NCBI GenBank assembly: GCA_040285745.1
Contig: JAUFOR010000001.1
Location: 1,270,542-1,334,541 of the forward strand
Direction: 5' to 3'
Length of the DNA: 64,000 bases
From: Barthelona sp. PCE
Lineage: Eukaryota; Metamonada: BaSk clade
The translations under genes and the position numbers were made by a program. This document shows positions 1-8,559 of this stretch, one piece after another. A model generated the notes under the pieces. That model was not told where the DNA came from. It made no database searches and worked only from the letters and a program-made list of their open reading frames with translations. Numbering within the stretch: position 1 is the first letter of the stretch; the number at the start of each line of letters is the position of its first letter.

Positions 1-849
1 CGACATCTTCGACCACCTATTATATATTTCAAACGGAAGAAGTGTGATTATATGCGCTACTAAACTCAGAATAACAACACAATCAAACTCAATTCCGTCA
101 AACATTAGATCCTCTAGGGCAGAGATGAAGGGAATATCAGTAGCGAATTTGTTCAACAGGGCGATCTCCTTTGCGAGGATTAGCATCGCACGGATTAACC
201 TATTATCTTTTTTATCACAAACATGGGATAAAATGAAATGATGAAAGAAATGAATGACAGAATTGTACTTTTCTTGATTAAAAATAACTTGTCCAAGTCG
301 CAACAGGAGCGTAGCAAGAGAATTATCGCTCAAAAACCTGTTACAATTGGTTAACTGATCGAAAATTACTTTTTGATTTTGAATATCTCCAAATTCATTA
401 ACAAACCTTAGAAAAGCAAGCAAGGTGTTGGTGTGAACGTTCTCCATGGCAGGACCAGCTGCGTTAAAAAATTGAGACATTAAACTATCACGAAGTGAAC
501 CCCAAATAAATTTTTTCCAATCGTCCAGCTCAAATTTTGATATCTGAACTATATCATCAGAATCAGTTGGAACTGTCAGGTCTTGGCGATACAGAGCATA
601 CATACATAGGTCTAAAAGTTCACTAAGAAGCTCTAAAGAACACTCAGTATTAGATAATGTTATTGTACTCACTATTTCCTTCAAAAAATCTGGGGAAAGT
701 GCCGATACACCAAAATCTGCGGTCCCTACATAATTACAAAGACGGTCAAAGTTAACAAAGCCCATAATTTTTTGTATACTCTTCTTGATGTTCGGAGAGT
801 GAAATTCAAACGGGTTGTGGACCACACCATCGATTTCAACAGGCCCCAT
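1..849 (-). CDS. Partial hypothetical protein, 3' end beyond the window
   Basis: An uninterrupted minus-strand frame of 283 codons begins with ATG at 849 (N-terminus MGPVEIDGVVHNPFEF) and is still open at base 1. I checked all codons and found no stop, so this is a real partial gene. The visible part is mostly helical with many Leu, Ile and Phe residues, for example FDQLTNCNRFLSDNSL and LLRLGQVIF, and looks like an alpha-helical repeat or scaffold protein. I see no signal peptide, membrane segment or catalytic motif and do not recognise the family. It is divergent from SPEF1 across about 570 bp. Confidence 0.7.
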   Translation of the reverse strand, partial: MGPVEIDGVVHNPFEFHSPNIKKSIQKIMGFVNFDRLCNYVGTADFGVSALSPDFLKEIVSTITLSNTECSLELLSELLDLCMYALYRQDLTVPTDSDDIVQISKFELDDWKKFIWGSLRDSLMSQFFNAAGPAMENVHTNTLLAFLRFVNEFGDIQNQKVIFDQLTNCNRFLSDNSLATLLLRLGQVIFNQEKYNSVIHFFHHFILSHVCDKKDNRLIRAMLILAKEIALLNKFATDIPFISALEDLMFDGIEFDCVVILSLVAHIITLLPFEIYNRWSKMS

Positions 850-1417
850 GGTTGTAAAATAAAGCAAAGATGAAAAGAGATGATTTGTGAAATGCAGAGC
901 TTTTTGTTACAGAAATTGTTTCAAGTTTTTAGTATGATGGACTGTTGTGCTTAGAGATTTCCATCCCTTTTGGATACTCTCTTAGTATGTATCTATTCTC
1001 GGTTATAATGTTTTGCATATATTATCTTATCTTTCATTTTATGTGTTTTACGGTACTTTCCTATCAATTTCCACCATAAAAAATATTATTTTTGAGCGAA
1101 ATCATTATTCAAGAAAAGCATCATAAATTGTGGTTCTTTGACCAATAATGATAAGTTGGAAGGCTGAGAATACCCGAAATATGATCAGCTACGGATTAAT
1201 ATTGCTTAACATTCATTCAAAGAAATAATGATGTAGAGCTCCACTCACAAAGATATATATGCCAAAAACGTCTCCAAGTGGGATGATATAACAACCTCTG
1301 AAACAAAAACGGATATGGAAGAGAAAGTAAAGCTATTTACTTGTTTTTCAAAATAACTCCATTTCTCACTTTTGTTTTTGACAAATTATTTAAGGAACCG
1401 CAGCATAAACTAGAAAG
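850..1417. other. Intergenic spacer between divergent genes
   Basis: This AT-rich spacer of about 570 bp holds the 5' flanks of the partial minus-strand gene and of SPEF1. I see no open frame, RNA gene or repeat in it. It presumably holds both promoters, but no box can be named. Confidence 0.5.
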
Positions 1418-2137
1418 ATGGACGTTGAAGAGATGCAGAAGCTATATGCGTGGGTAGATGAAATTCCCTTATCCAGAAAGAAGAAACACATTGCTAAAGA
1501 CTTTAGTGATGCAGGTATGACCATATTAACATTATTGGGAAAGTTCTAACCTTTAGTATTAATGGCGGAAATTTGCAACCATTTATTTCCACGTGTTGTT
1601 GATTTACACAACTATTCAGCAGCGCATTCAGTCTCTCAGAAATTGTACAATTGGGCTACTTTAACAACAAAGGTATTTAAACGTTTAAACTTTGTTATTG
1701 ATCAAAGAATTGTTGATGATGCGGCTAAATCAGTGCCGGGTGCTATTGAAGCAATCCTATTCCAGTTCCGTAACCACATTATGTCAGAAAGCTTTACGAT
1801 GCCAGGTTCAAATCCACCTACTTCAAGAAAGAGACGCACACGTACTCCTCGACAAAATATCACTGCCGCTGATTCACCCATCAGTAGCTACAAACCACAT
1901 ATCAGGGAAAGAGAACAATTTGATGAATCTCAGCACATGGAGCCTGAACGTGAAGTTATTCATGTGAACAATGTTAGTGATGAAGATTTTGAGAAGGCCC
2001 TTATTAAGATTGAAGACTTAGAGGAGAAGAATCAGTTAATGCAATTGAAGATTAGAAAGCTTGAACAATTAGTTCGCTTGAAGGATAGCAGAATTCAAGC
2101 TTTGACATCCAAATTACACACCACTGTTGGACAATAG
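1418..2137 (+). CDS. SPEF1: SPEF1/CLAMP calponin-homology microtubule-binding protein, two exons
   Basis: Exon 1 is 1418-1514 and exon 2 is 1557-2137; splicing gives about 225 residues. The N-terminus (LYAWVDEIPLSR, KDFSDAVLMAEI, FPRVVDLHNYSA, KLYNWATLTTKVFKRLNF) matches the CH domain of sperm flagellar protein 1 segment by segment. The DFSD-VLMAE motif is only restored by splicing, which supports the intron. A basic Ser/Pro/Thr-rich linker follows, and the last 45 or so residues form a Leu-heptad coiled coil (EDLEEKNQLMQLKIRKLEQL), as in the family. SPEF1 proteins bind and bundle microtubules in the central pair and at cilium-associated structures. An unspliced reading from the ATG at 1562 would lose the first third of the CH domain. 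Family assignment is very secure. Confidence 0.93.
1515..1556 (+). other. 42-bp spliceosomal intron in SPEF1
   Basis: The intron starts GTATGA and ends CTAACCTTTAG. It interrupts the codon for Val in DFSDA-V-LMAE (phase 1) and removes an in-frame break. The putative branch-point adenosine in CTAAC lies only a few bases from the terminal AG. That fused branch-point/3' splice-site arrangement is known from Giardia, Spironucleus and Trichomonas. It is the only clear intron I find in the window. Confidence 0.88.
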
Positions 2138-2222
2138 TAAATATGAGTCAATGTATAACATATTCATTTTGCATTAAAGAGGAAGCCAATCGGAACTGTA
2201 AAAATTTTTTTAGACCTTAATA

Positions 2223-3191
2223 ATGGAAGCTGTTTTAAAAGACAGGCCAGGGGCCAGTAACACGGCACTTATAGTCGTCACACACGATGGAAAACCTCAT
2301 TCAGATGATGTACTAGCATGTGCAATTTTAAAATATCTTTTTAACAGGATTTCGGTTACACGAACACGCAGACATACAACGGGCGACATTTTTATCGATG
2401 TTGGTGGTATTTACGATGGCGTAAAACATTTTGATCATCATCAAAATTCATTTGACCAACGTTGGAGCGATGAATATGCTGAAAAAATGGCATCAGCAGG
2501 TCTTATCTGGAAGACCTTCCATAGAGATTATCTTCTAAAGGTTGCAAAAGATCATGGATTGGAAGCACTCATTGACTGTGATGCAACTGTAGATCTTCTT
2601 GCCAATAAGATTTACAACGATTACGTTTACGCGGTGGATGCAGACGATAACGGATTGTGCAGATATGAAGGTTTACCAAATGCTTTTGTTGATACAACAA
2701 CTATCAAATATCGCTTGAATAATTTGATAGCAGGCCCTGTAACACTGGATAAAGCTTACATGACCATGGTTGACAGGATAACGGAAGAATTCGCTCTTTA
2801 TACTCGTTTTATCATTGCTAAATGGTTAGTTAGTTTGAACAATATACGTCAAGCAATATTAGATCGTTTTTCTGTTCATGAATCAGGCCATGTGATAAGG
2901 CATGATAGCAATGTACCGTTGGATGTCTTGTATCAACTAGAACGGGATTTGAATGCAGAGATTTTGTTCATCATGTCGAATAGCAATGATGAATGGCGTT
3001 TAAAAACAGTAACAGTCGAAGGAGAAGCGTTTGTGAACAGGAAATCTTTCCCTGAAGAATGGGGTGGATTGAGAAATGAAGAACTTTCTGAAATTGCAGA
3101 AATTCCTTTGATATTTTGTCATGCAAACGTTTTTCTTGTTGTGTCTGAATCTGAGGAATCATTACAACAAGTTCTTGAAGTTGTTTTGTAA
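2223..3191 (+). CDS. MYG1: MYG1 family metal-dependent exonuclease/hydrolase
   Basis: The protein has 322 residues, close to the usual family length. Motifs typical of MYG1 (UPF0160) are in order: THDGKPHSDDVLACAIL near residues 20-36, FIDVGGIYDGVKHFDHHQ near 57-75 with the DHH-like metal-binding cluster, and AVDADDNG in the middle. The C-terminal half has WGGLRNEEL and CHANVF elements as in eukaryotic MYG1. The human protein is a 3'-5' RNA exonuclease acting in nucleus and mitochondrion; here there is no obvious long targeting leader. The start ATG follows directly on a T-rich leader. The stop lies 12 bp from the end of convergent CAPZB, so the 3' UTRs must overlap. Confidence 0.93.
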   Translation: MEAVLKDRPGASNTALIVVTHDGKPHSDDVLACAILKYLFNRISVTRTRRHTTGDIFIDVGGIYDGVKHFDHHQNSFDQRWSDEYAEKMASAGLIWKTFHRDYLLKVAKDHGLEALIDCDATVDLLANKIYNDYVYAVDADDNGLCRYEGLPNAFVDTTTIKYRLNNLIAGPVTLDKAYMTMVDRITEEFALYTRFIIAKWLVSLNNIRQAILDRFSVHESGHVIRHDSNVPLDVLYQLERDLNAEILFIMSNSNDEWRLKTVTVEGEAFVNRKSFPEEWGGLRNEELSEIAEIPLIFCHANVFLVVSESEESLQQVLEVVL

Positions 3192-3203
3192 AAAAAAAAA
3201 TCT

Positions 3204-4043
3204 CTATTTACTCATTGCAGATTGCCTATTTTTCAACATAGAACCATACAATTCACTCAAAAATGCATCCTTTTGAATAGGAGGTTGAGATAAGTGAATT
3301 TTTTCTATAACATCTCTTGTTTTTCCAAAATAAATACTTTCAATATAGTCACGCAATTGTGTTTCATTAGATTCAATTAAAGGACCAATGTTCTCAACAT
3401 GTGAAAGAATATCTGTAGATTGCTTACGAGTGCGATTAGACTTTGACAACGATCCGCAAATGTCAGCCTTACCAATTTGGTTAGTCTCAGCAAATATGTG
3501 GACAGTTACTGATGATTCCACCTCGTATGTGTACAAATTAGAACCTTGTGGTTCAATATTAACTAGATGGAAAGAATCCCAAAATCCGCCTACATTCTCA
3601 CCTGCTCCAACAATCTCGTTATGGATTGCAATGGCGCAGAAGATCGTCTGCCCCTGTTTCCAAACATAGCAGCTTGAGATAGCAGGATTAGATTTACCTG
3701 TTCCAAAATATACTCTTGTATAAAACTTAAACGCTGCATTTAACTTGTTTTCAAGTTCTAATAAATCACCGCTTGGTCTGTAAGCACCCTCATCAACAGC
3801 AGGATAATACTGATTGGAATGTGGAGAACGGTAGCTCTGACCATCTCTATTGTACTGTGTTTTAATGTAACTTTGCCCGCAGGTGGGGTCAACATCAATT
3901 TGGTGAGGTGTCTGAACCTGTTCGCTCAACTGTACAGCAAGATCAGGAGCAAGTTGTGAAATGTTTGTTAAATTAGAGACTATATCAACTGGCGGCATCG
4001 TGTTTACCAAATGCAGCGCCTTCTGTAAACGCTTTTCACTCAT
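3204..4043 (-). CDS. CAPZB: F-actin-capping protein subunit beta
   Basis: The 279-residue product has the length and landmarks of CapZ beta: N-terminal helical stalk (KALHLVNTMPPVDI), YNRDGQSYRSPHSNQY near residue 65, GGFWDSFHLV in the central sheet, then HVENIGPLIE and YIESIYFGKTRDVIEKI near the end. Its C-terminal helix (FLSELYGSMLKNRQSA) corresponds to the beta tentacle that caps actin barbed ends. It works as an obligate heterodimer with CapZ alpha, which is not in this window. The gene starts head-to-head with the APC2-like gene 57 bp away. Confidence 0.96.
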   Translation of the reverse strand: MSEKRLQKALHLVNTMPPVDIVSNLTNISQLAPDLAVQLSEQVQTPHQIDVDPTCGQSYIKTQYNRDGQSYRSPHSNQYYPAVDEGAYRPSGDLLELENKLNAAFKFYTRVYFGTGKSNPAISSCYVWKQGQTIFCAIAIHNEIVGAGENVGGFWDSFHLVNIEPQGSNLYTYEVESSVTVHIFAETNQIGKADICGSLSKSNRTRKQSTDILSHVENIGPLIESNETQLRDYIESIYFGKTRDVIEKIHLSQPPIQKDAFLSELYGSMLKNRQSAMSK

Positions 4044-4100
4044 TTGAAACGTTGAAATGATGGAAAGGGTTATATATTAGATTTCAGCCCTTTCCGTTTA
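4044..4100. promoter_or_regulatory. 57-bp bidirectional spacer with inverted repeat
   Basis: The start codons of CAPZB (minus) and the APC2-like gene (plus) are only 57 bp apart, so both promoters and both 5' UTRs must fit here. The spacer contains GGAAAGGG at 4062-4069 and its reverse complement CCCTTTCC at 4088-4095, with an 18-bp AT-rich centre including TATATA. A symmetric element could serve both directions. The repeat is seen; the function is inferred. Confidence 0.5.
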
Positions 4101-5888
4101 ATGTTCGCAGACGAGTTGCCGCCAATTGCGAGCTCGTGCGACGTTTTAACGTTTTGCACAGAGAACAATCTTAGCGATATTATTAATGATGATTTTTGTA
4201 CGGGCAAGTGTTTGAAAAACATATCAAAGGCTTTACAATGTGTAAAACACACTTTTTCACATGATAATGACAGGGGTGAGTGTTTTAATCCTCTTGGGTT
4301 GGCGCTATGCGGATCTTTTTCCAGTAATATTTTTTTAAACCAACATCCTGACTTTGAAATAACAATACCGACTACCATACACCATATCAATTCATTTTTC
4401 CGTAACAAGAATTTTAAAAAGCACGAAAAAAAGCAATTTATAGCATATTATTTGTATGGATTTTTTCATCATTTCACAAAAAAATGTTTTAGAGAGTTTA
4501 AACCTACACATACGTTTTTCACCATCTTCCAATTTGGTATATTATCATTTTTTGAAAGCTTCATTCTCTTGCACTTTACCCAATGTGATGTTGCACAAAT
4601 ATGTTCATTTTTTTCTCAGAATAATTACAATACAGTACGGCGTATATATGAAATTTTTGATATATTTTCCGATTTTAACACATCTATATTAAAAGTAAGT
4701 CTTAAGAAACAAGACCCTAATATTAATTTGTGGCTTTTACATTTTTCCCAGTCATTTTTATCACCAAAACATCCAATTTTTAATTTACTTTCAAAAAACA
4801 CTTTTAAAAACACTACACACAAGATGCTTATCGAAATATTATTAAAAGCTTCTGCTTATCCAAATTTTTTTTCAATTTTCAATATGAACAGTTTTTATTT
4901 TCTTTCTCCCTTTGTTAATCGTAAGTTTAGATTACCAATGATAGATAACAAATCATCCAGCCCAACTGAATTCATCGTTGATGAACTTCTAAGATCATTA
5001 AATAACACTAATAATGAAACTACTTTTATAGTTGATAATCCTTTGTTTGAAATTTGTCGTGATTATGTACGTGATTTGGTCATTGGCGCCTTTCACTCCT
5101 CAACTGATGTATCAGATGATTTGAAATCAATTAGAGATTTGATGACACCACTACTGGATGATGTAGGACTTGAAAAGATGGATCGCCTAATAGTTGAGTA
5201 TTTGAATCTTAACAAACAGGATAGCCATATCATTCTGACTGAAGCACTCTGGTTCCCAACCCCACATGCTGCTGAACCAAAGATTACCATTGAAAATCTT
5301 CAATGTTTAACACAATATCAAGTTAATGCGTTTGACCCTGATTCATATGATTCAGCTGGTTCCGTTCGTCCATTGTGGTTGAGTGATAGCTCGGATTTAG
5401 TGCGTTTCGATATTGACATTGATTTGTCAGAGTTTTACATGGATAATATATCAACTTGCGTTTCTACATTGGAATTGGCTCTTATAGAGACTGTTCTTAA
5501 CTCTGAATCAAAACAGATTAAGTGGGAGGAAACTCGTGGCATCTTCCCAAACGTTGATGTTCCTATTTTGATAGGTGCGTTAAATCATTTAGGAGAAAAA
5601 GGAGTTTTTTCTCGTTGGGAAAGCTCTTTCTTTATCGGTAAAGATGACTCGTTCACACCATACGTTCCTTCTATTGTTCCTGAGCAAGAGATAAGAGCAA
5701 AACGTCTTCTGAAAAATATATTGGGCAGTTTCAAAGAGAGAGTTACCAATCAACTGTACCGGATGGTTAATACAAGTGTATCTGGATACTTTAAAACAAG
5801 AGACGAGTTTGTATTCTTCCTTAAGGGATTAGAAAATGAAGGATTTTTGATTTTCAATGATAACGGCTCAATTTCTTTAATCAAATAA
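4101..5888 (+). CDS. APC2-like cullin, anaphase-promoting complex subunit 2 (divergent)
   Basis: The 595-residue protein has a poorly conserved helical N-terminal two thirds. The C-terminal part follows the APC2 plan: a short helical block near residues 320-365 (CRDYVRDLVIGAF), the strand-rich segment VRPLWLSDSSDLVRFDI near 415-430, a winged-helix region around 460-510, and a final WHB-like domain (KERVTNQLYRMVNTSVSGYF, then FLKGLENEGFLIFNDNGSISL). APC2 is the cullin-like scaffold that recruits the RING subunit APC11 and the E2. The N-terminus has several Cys/His residues but no clear zinc finger. A different cullin is possible; the short length and C-terminal pattern favour APC2. Confidence 0.6.
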   Translation: MFADELPPIASSCDVLTFCTENNLSDIINDDFCTGKCLKNISKALQCVKHTFSHDNDRGECFNPLGLALCGSFSSNIFLNQHPDFEITIPTTIHHINSFFRNKNFKKHEKKQFIAYYLYGFFHHFTKKCFREFKPTHTFFTIFQFGILSFFESFILLHFTQCDVAQICSFFSQNNYNTVRRIYEIFDIFSDFNTSILKVSLKKQDPNINLWLLHFSQSFLSPKHPIFNLLSKNTFKNTTHKMLIEILLKASAYPNFFSIFNMNSFYFLSPFVNRKFRLPMIDNKSSSPTEFIVDELLRSLNNTNNETTFIVDNPLFEICRDYVRDLVIGAFHSSTDVSDDLKSIRDLMTPLLDDVGLEKMDRLIVEYLNLNKQDSHIILTEALWFPTPHAAEPKITIENLQCLTQYQVNAFDPDSYDSAGSVRPLWLSDSSDLVRFDIDIDLSEFYMDNISTCVSTLELALIETVLNSESKQIKWEETRGIFPNVDVPILIGALNHLGEKGVFSRWESSFFIGKDDSFTPYVPSIVPEQEIRAKRLLKNILGSFKERVTNQLYRMVNTSVSGYFKTRDEFVFFLKGLENEGFLIFNDNGSISLIK

Positions 5889-5892
5889 GATC

Positions 5893-6224
5893 ATGTTTAT
5901 TCGTGGTGCGCCCGCTGTACAAATTTTCATAACAGCTGTTTGTATATATCAAATTGAAAACGGCGATTGCACAAAAGTTTGCTTGAAATATTTGGCAGCA
6001 AGGCAATTTCTGCAGAATTAAAGCACACCGACAGTTTGTTTTTGGACTTTGAAGACAAAGAAGTATGTGCAAACATAACCATGCAGGGTTTAACGAATTT
6101 AGAGTATTCTCATAAGGATATTGATAGTTGCTCTTGTACGGATATTGACAGTTTTAAACTCTTGCTATCGCTCATTTTAGTATTTTTAGTATTTTTTATT
6201 TATCAAGCAATAAAAAAATTATGA
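5893..6224 (+). CDS. Possible small tail-anchored membrane protein (structure uncertain)
   Basis: Two short frames overlap here. One starts with ATG at 5893 (MFIRGAPAVQIFITAVCIYQ) and stops at 6021. The other opens after a stop near 5955, has no ATG before 6081, and ends at 6224 with a hydrophobic segment LLLSLILVFLVFFIYQ followed by KKL, a typical tail anchor with a dilysine-like end. An intron or frameshift could join them, but I found no convincing splice pair. The simplest product is a 47-residue peptide from ATG 6081 with the membrane anchor. No family is recognised. Confidence 0.3.
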
Positions 6225-6432
6225 CACAGTAATTTGTTATTCCCATTCTTGTTTACTTTTACCAATTGTACTTGCGGGAATATGTCATTAGGTGTTACCT
6301 ATGATTCAGAAGCAGAAATGAATTATGCTGAATTAACAAATTTTGTTTCATTATTACAACAAGTATGGCGTCTTCAAAAAAGTGTCTTTTTTATGCTAAG
6401 GTACTGAGCTATTCATTATTCATCTGGGCATG
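6225..6432. other. Intergenic spacer with a 41-codon ORF
   Basis: A plus-strand ATG at 6282 opens 41 codons to a TGA at 6405-6407 (starting MSLGVTYDSEAEMNYAEL). The composition is protein-like, but there is no recognisable domain and no independent support. Otherwise nothing is seen. Confidence 0.25.
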
Positions 6433-8466
6433 TTAATCTGGCATGTGATACTCAACGATGGACGCCTCGGCCAGGAACGATGGAAGGTAGAACGATTCCA
6501 CTGTTGGATTCATTGATTCCGGGTCTTCCTCAATATTGTAAGTTTTCAGCACCATTGTCTTGGTCTCTCCTTCGTATGACATGTCTTGAATAACGTTGTT
6601 GGGCAGATTTGGATCGTGGCTTATCTTCATGTATGGTATTTTGTAGTTTGTGAAAAAACGCGTTTTAATTGCACCATCTTCAACGTATACTTTAATGATA
6701 CGATTCCTTACGTGTATGTATGAATCTCCCACGAAATTACAGAAACTATCGCCTTCCTCCGCATAACATGATCCCTCCCAAAGTAGAACAGGCTCTAAGA
6801 AGCTTCCTGTTGACCAATCAAGACAGTGTAAATGTTGTGTTGCTATTTCTTCTTCACTGTGTCCATGTACAACAAACAGCTGATGATCAGGTGTTTCATC
6901 CAATGAACGAGGGTTAAAGTAAACATTTACCACATATCTATGTTCAGAAACAATGTGCTTTTGAACCTCCACCTCAAACTCGTTGACATAGAACCGAAAG
7001 AAATGGATTGCTTCATCACATACAATGCACGCTGAATTATCAAAATGTGAACCATGAACACGTCGAACATAAATATACGGTGGAAGATCCAAAAGCAGCT
7101 TACTTCCCAAATACACCAAGCCTGCACGATCCTCAAGACGGTCAACATTTAAGGGCAACCCAAGAATAAATCCAAAGTGTTCAGAGCCACAATGAGGTAA
7201 AATGGTTGTGATTGGCTTAAATTCTGAGCCGGTCCAGCATAATTTGCCATATGCACAACCATTTACCTCTGTTAATACAATAAAATCATCTCCTTCATTT
7301 AAATGAACTGATATGATCCCCTCTTTGCTAAGTGAATGCGGTTTCCATGGCCCATGTAGCACAATAAGCTTCCTTTCTTTGAAAAAAAAGTAACATCTTA
7401 TTGAAGCGTTATGACCATACACTTCCGTTATTCCATCAAAAAAAATTCGTTTTGGTTGAAGACTGTTCAACCAAAACACCTCATTATCAACTGTTCTGAA
7501 TTTGATTAGGCCACAACGTCCTGTTATTTCATCAGCACGACAAAAAACACAATCTTCATCACAAAAGGAATCATCATTCAAGTCTATATGCTTCCAGCCG
7601 TCCCAAATAACTTTCTTAAAATTCATTTCACCCTTTGACATCTTCAATTCACCGTTTTCGATATGAACTACCACATATCTTGAATAAATGAATATCATTG
7701 ACAATACATTCTGAGTGAGCGTCAATAATGCAAAATTCGATAATCTGCTAATATTCAATCCTTTAAGCTGTGGAAACCTTTCTGTCAAGTTAACTCGGTT
7801 CCTTTGACTGTCAAATATTACCAATTCACCATATCTATGACCTTGAAGGACTGAGAAAATGCAATCCGAGTTAAAACACCACCTGATGCATCCTGAATAG
7901 ATTCCATGTAACTGCTCAATATCAGGTTCATGTGCCTCGTCCATGTCATCTGCAGAAAAATTGTAATGCCATATGGTATCATCTTGGCATTTCCTCAACA
8001 AAATGTAGTTTGAATTGATGTTTGATTGAGAGTCATAATCTCCAAGACATCTATATTCCTCGGTTAGCACATTTAATATGTAGCACAGAATCACTTGTCT
8101 GTTATTAACGGTATCACTAATGGTGAATAGTAGGTGGTTTTCATCCATCGGAAATATTCTGCTGCATTGCCTCATAAAGTTGTTCATCTCAAATGGGAAG
8201 GGTATTCTCCTTCTTGTATGTTCATCACTCATGATATGATCAAATAATAAGATATCAAGATGAGCTAAAAAGTTACTATCATCAAAAAGCTTTCTGATGA
8301 TCATGTAAGATTCTCCAGCTCTTTCCTTGTATGTGTACTTAAGAGGCTCACCCGTACCCTCCACATACCCAACAAAGTCCTTGCCTTCAATGGCGCTTTC
8401 AATGAGGCTGATTTCGGTTATTTCTCTTGACTTAAGCAATACTACGCCCTCTCCCTCAAATATCAT
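6433..8466 (-). CDS. Beta-propeller-like family protein, decaying copy (group 1)
   Basis: This copy is closely related to the genes at 57051-59141 (very similar) and 53928-56096 (more distant). The family is mostly beta-strand, with short repeated hydrophobic/aromatic strands, the acidic signature DDMDEAHEPDI near residue 190, and a C-terminal tag LPSFLAEASIVEYHMPD. No catalytic motif is seen. Both ends are damaged relative to the paralogues. An ATG at 8515 opens a frame resembling the family N-terminus but reaches TGA after 13 codons; one extra base around 8475-8490 puts the rest in another frame, so the first usable ATG is at 8466. At the other end TAT of the MPDYHE tail has become TAA, removing the last residues. 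The long middle is still open, so decay is recent or the truncated form is used. Confidence 0.65.
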   Translation of the reverse strand: MIFEGEGVVLLKSREITEISLIESAIEGKDFVGYVEGTGEPLKYTYKERAGESYMIIRKLFDDSNFLAHLDILLFDHIMSDEHTRRRIPFPFEMNNFMRQCSRIFPMDENHLLFTISDTVNNRQVILCYILNVLTEEYRCLGDYDSQSNINSNYILLRKCQDDTIWHYNFSADDMDEAHEPDIEQLHGIYSGCIRWCFNSDCIFSVLQGHRYGELVIFDSQRNRVNLTERFPQLKGLNISRLSNFALLTLTQNVLSMIFIYSRYVVVHIENGELKMSKGEMNFKKVIWDGWKHIDLNDDSFCDEDCVFCRADEITGRCGLIKFRTVDNEVFWLNSLQPKRIFFDGITEVYGHNASIRCYFFFKERKLIVLHGPWKPHSLSKEGIISVHLNEGDDFIVLTEVNGCAYGKLCWTGSEFKPITTILPHCGSEHFGFILGLPLNVDRLEDRAGLVYLGSKLLLDLPPYIYVRRVHGSHFDNSACIVCDEAIHFFRFYVNEFEVEVQKHIVSEHRYVVNVYFNPRSLDETPDHQLFVVHGHSEEEIATQHLHCLDWSTGSFLEPVLLWEGSCYAEEGDSFCNFVGDSYIHVRNRIIKVYVEDGAIKTRFFTNYKIPYMKISHDPNLPNNVIQDMSYEGETKTMVLKTYNIEEDPESMNPTVESFYLPSFLAEASIVEYHMPD

Positions 8467-8559
8467 CTGCCCATCAGCAATAATCCAACATCTCACCAAC
8501 CAATATTTTTCTCATAACGTTAAACAAAAGCCTGAATATAATACAGTTAACTGATTGAT

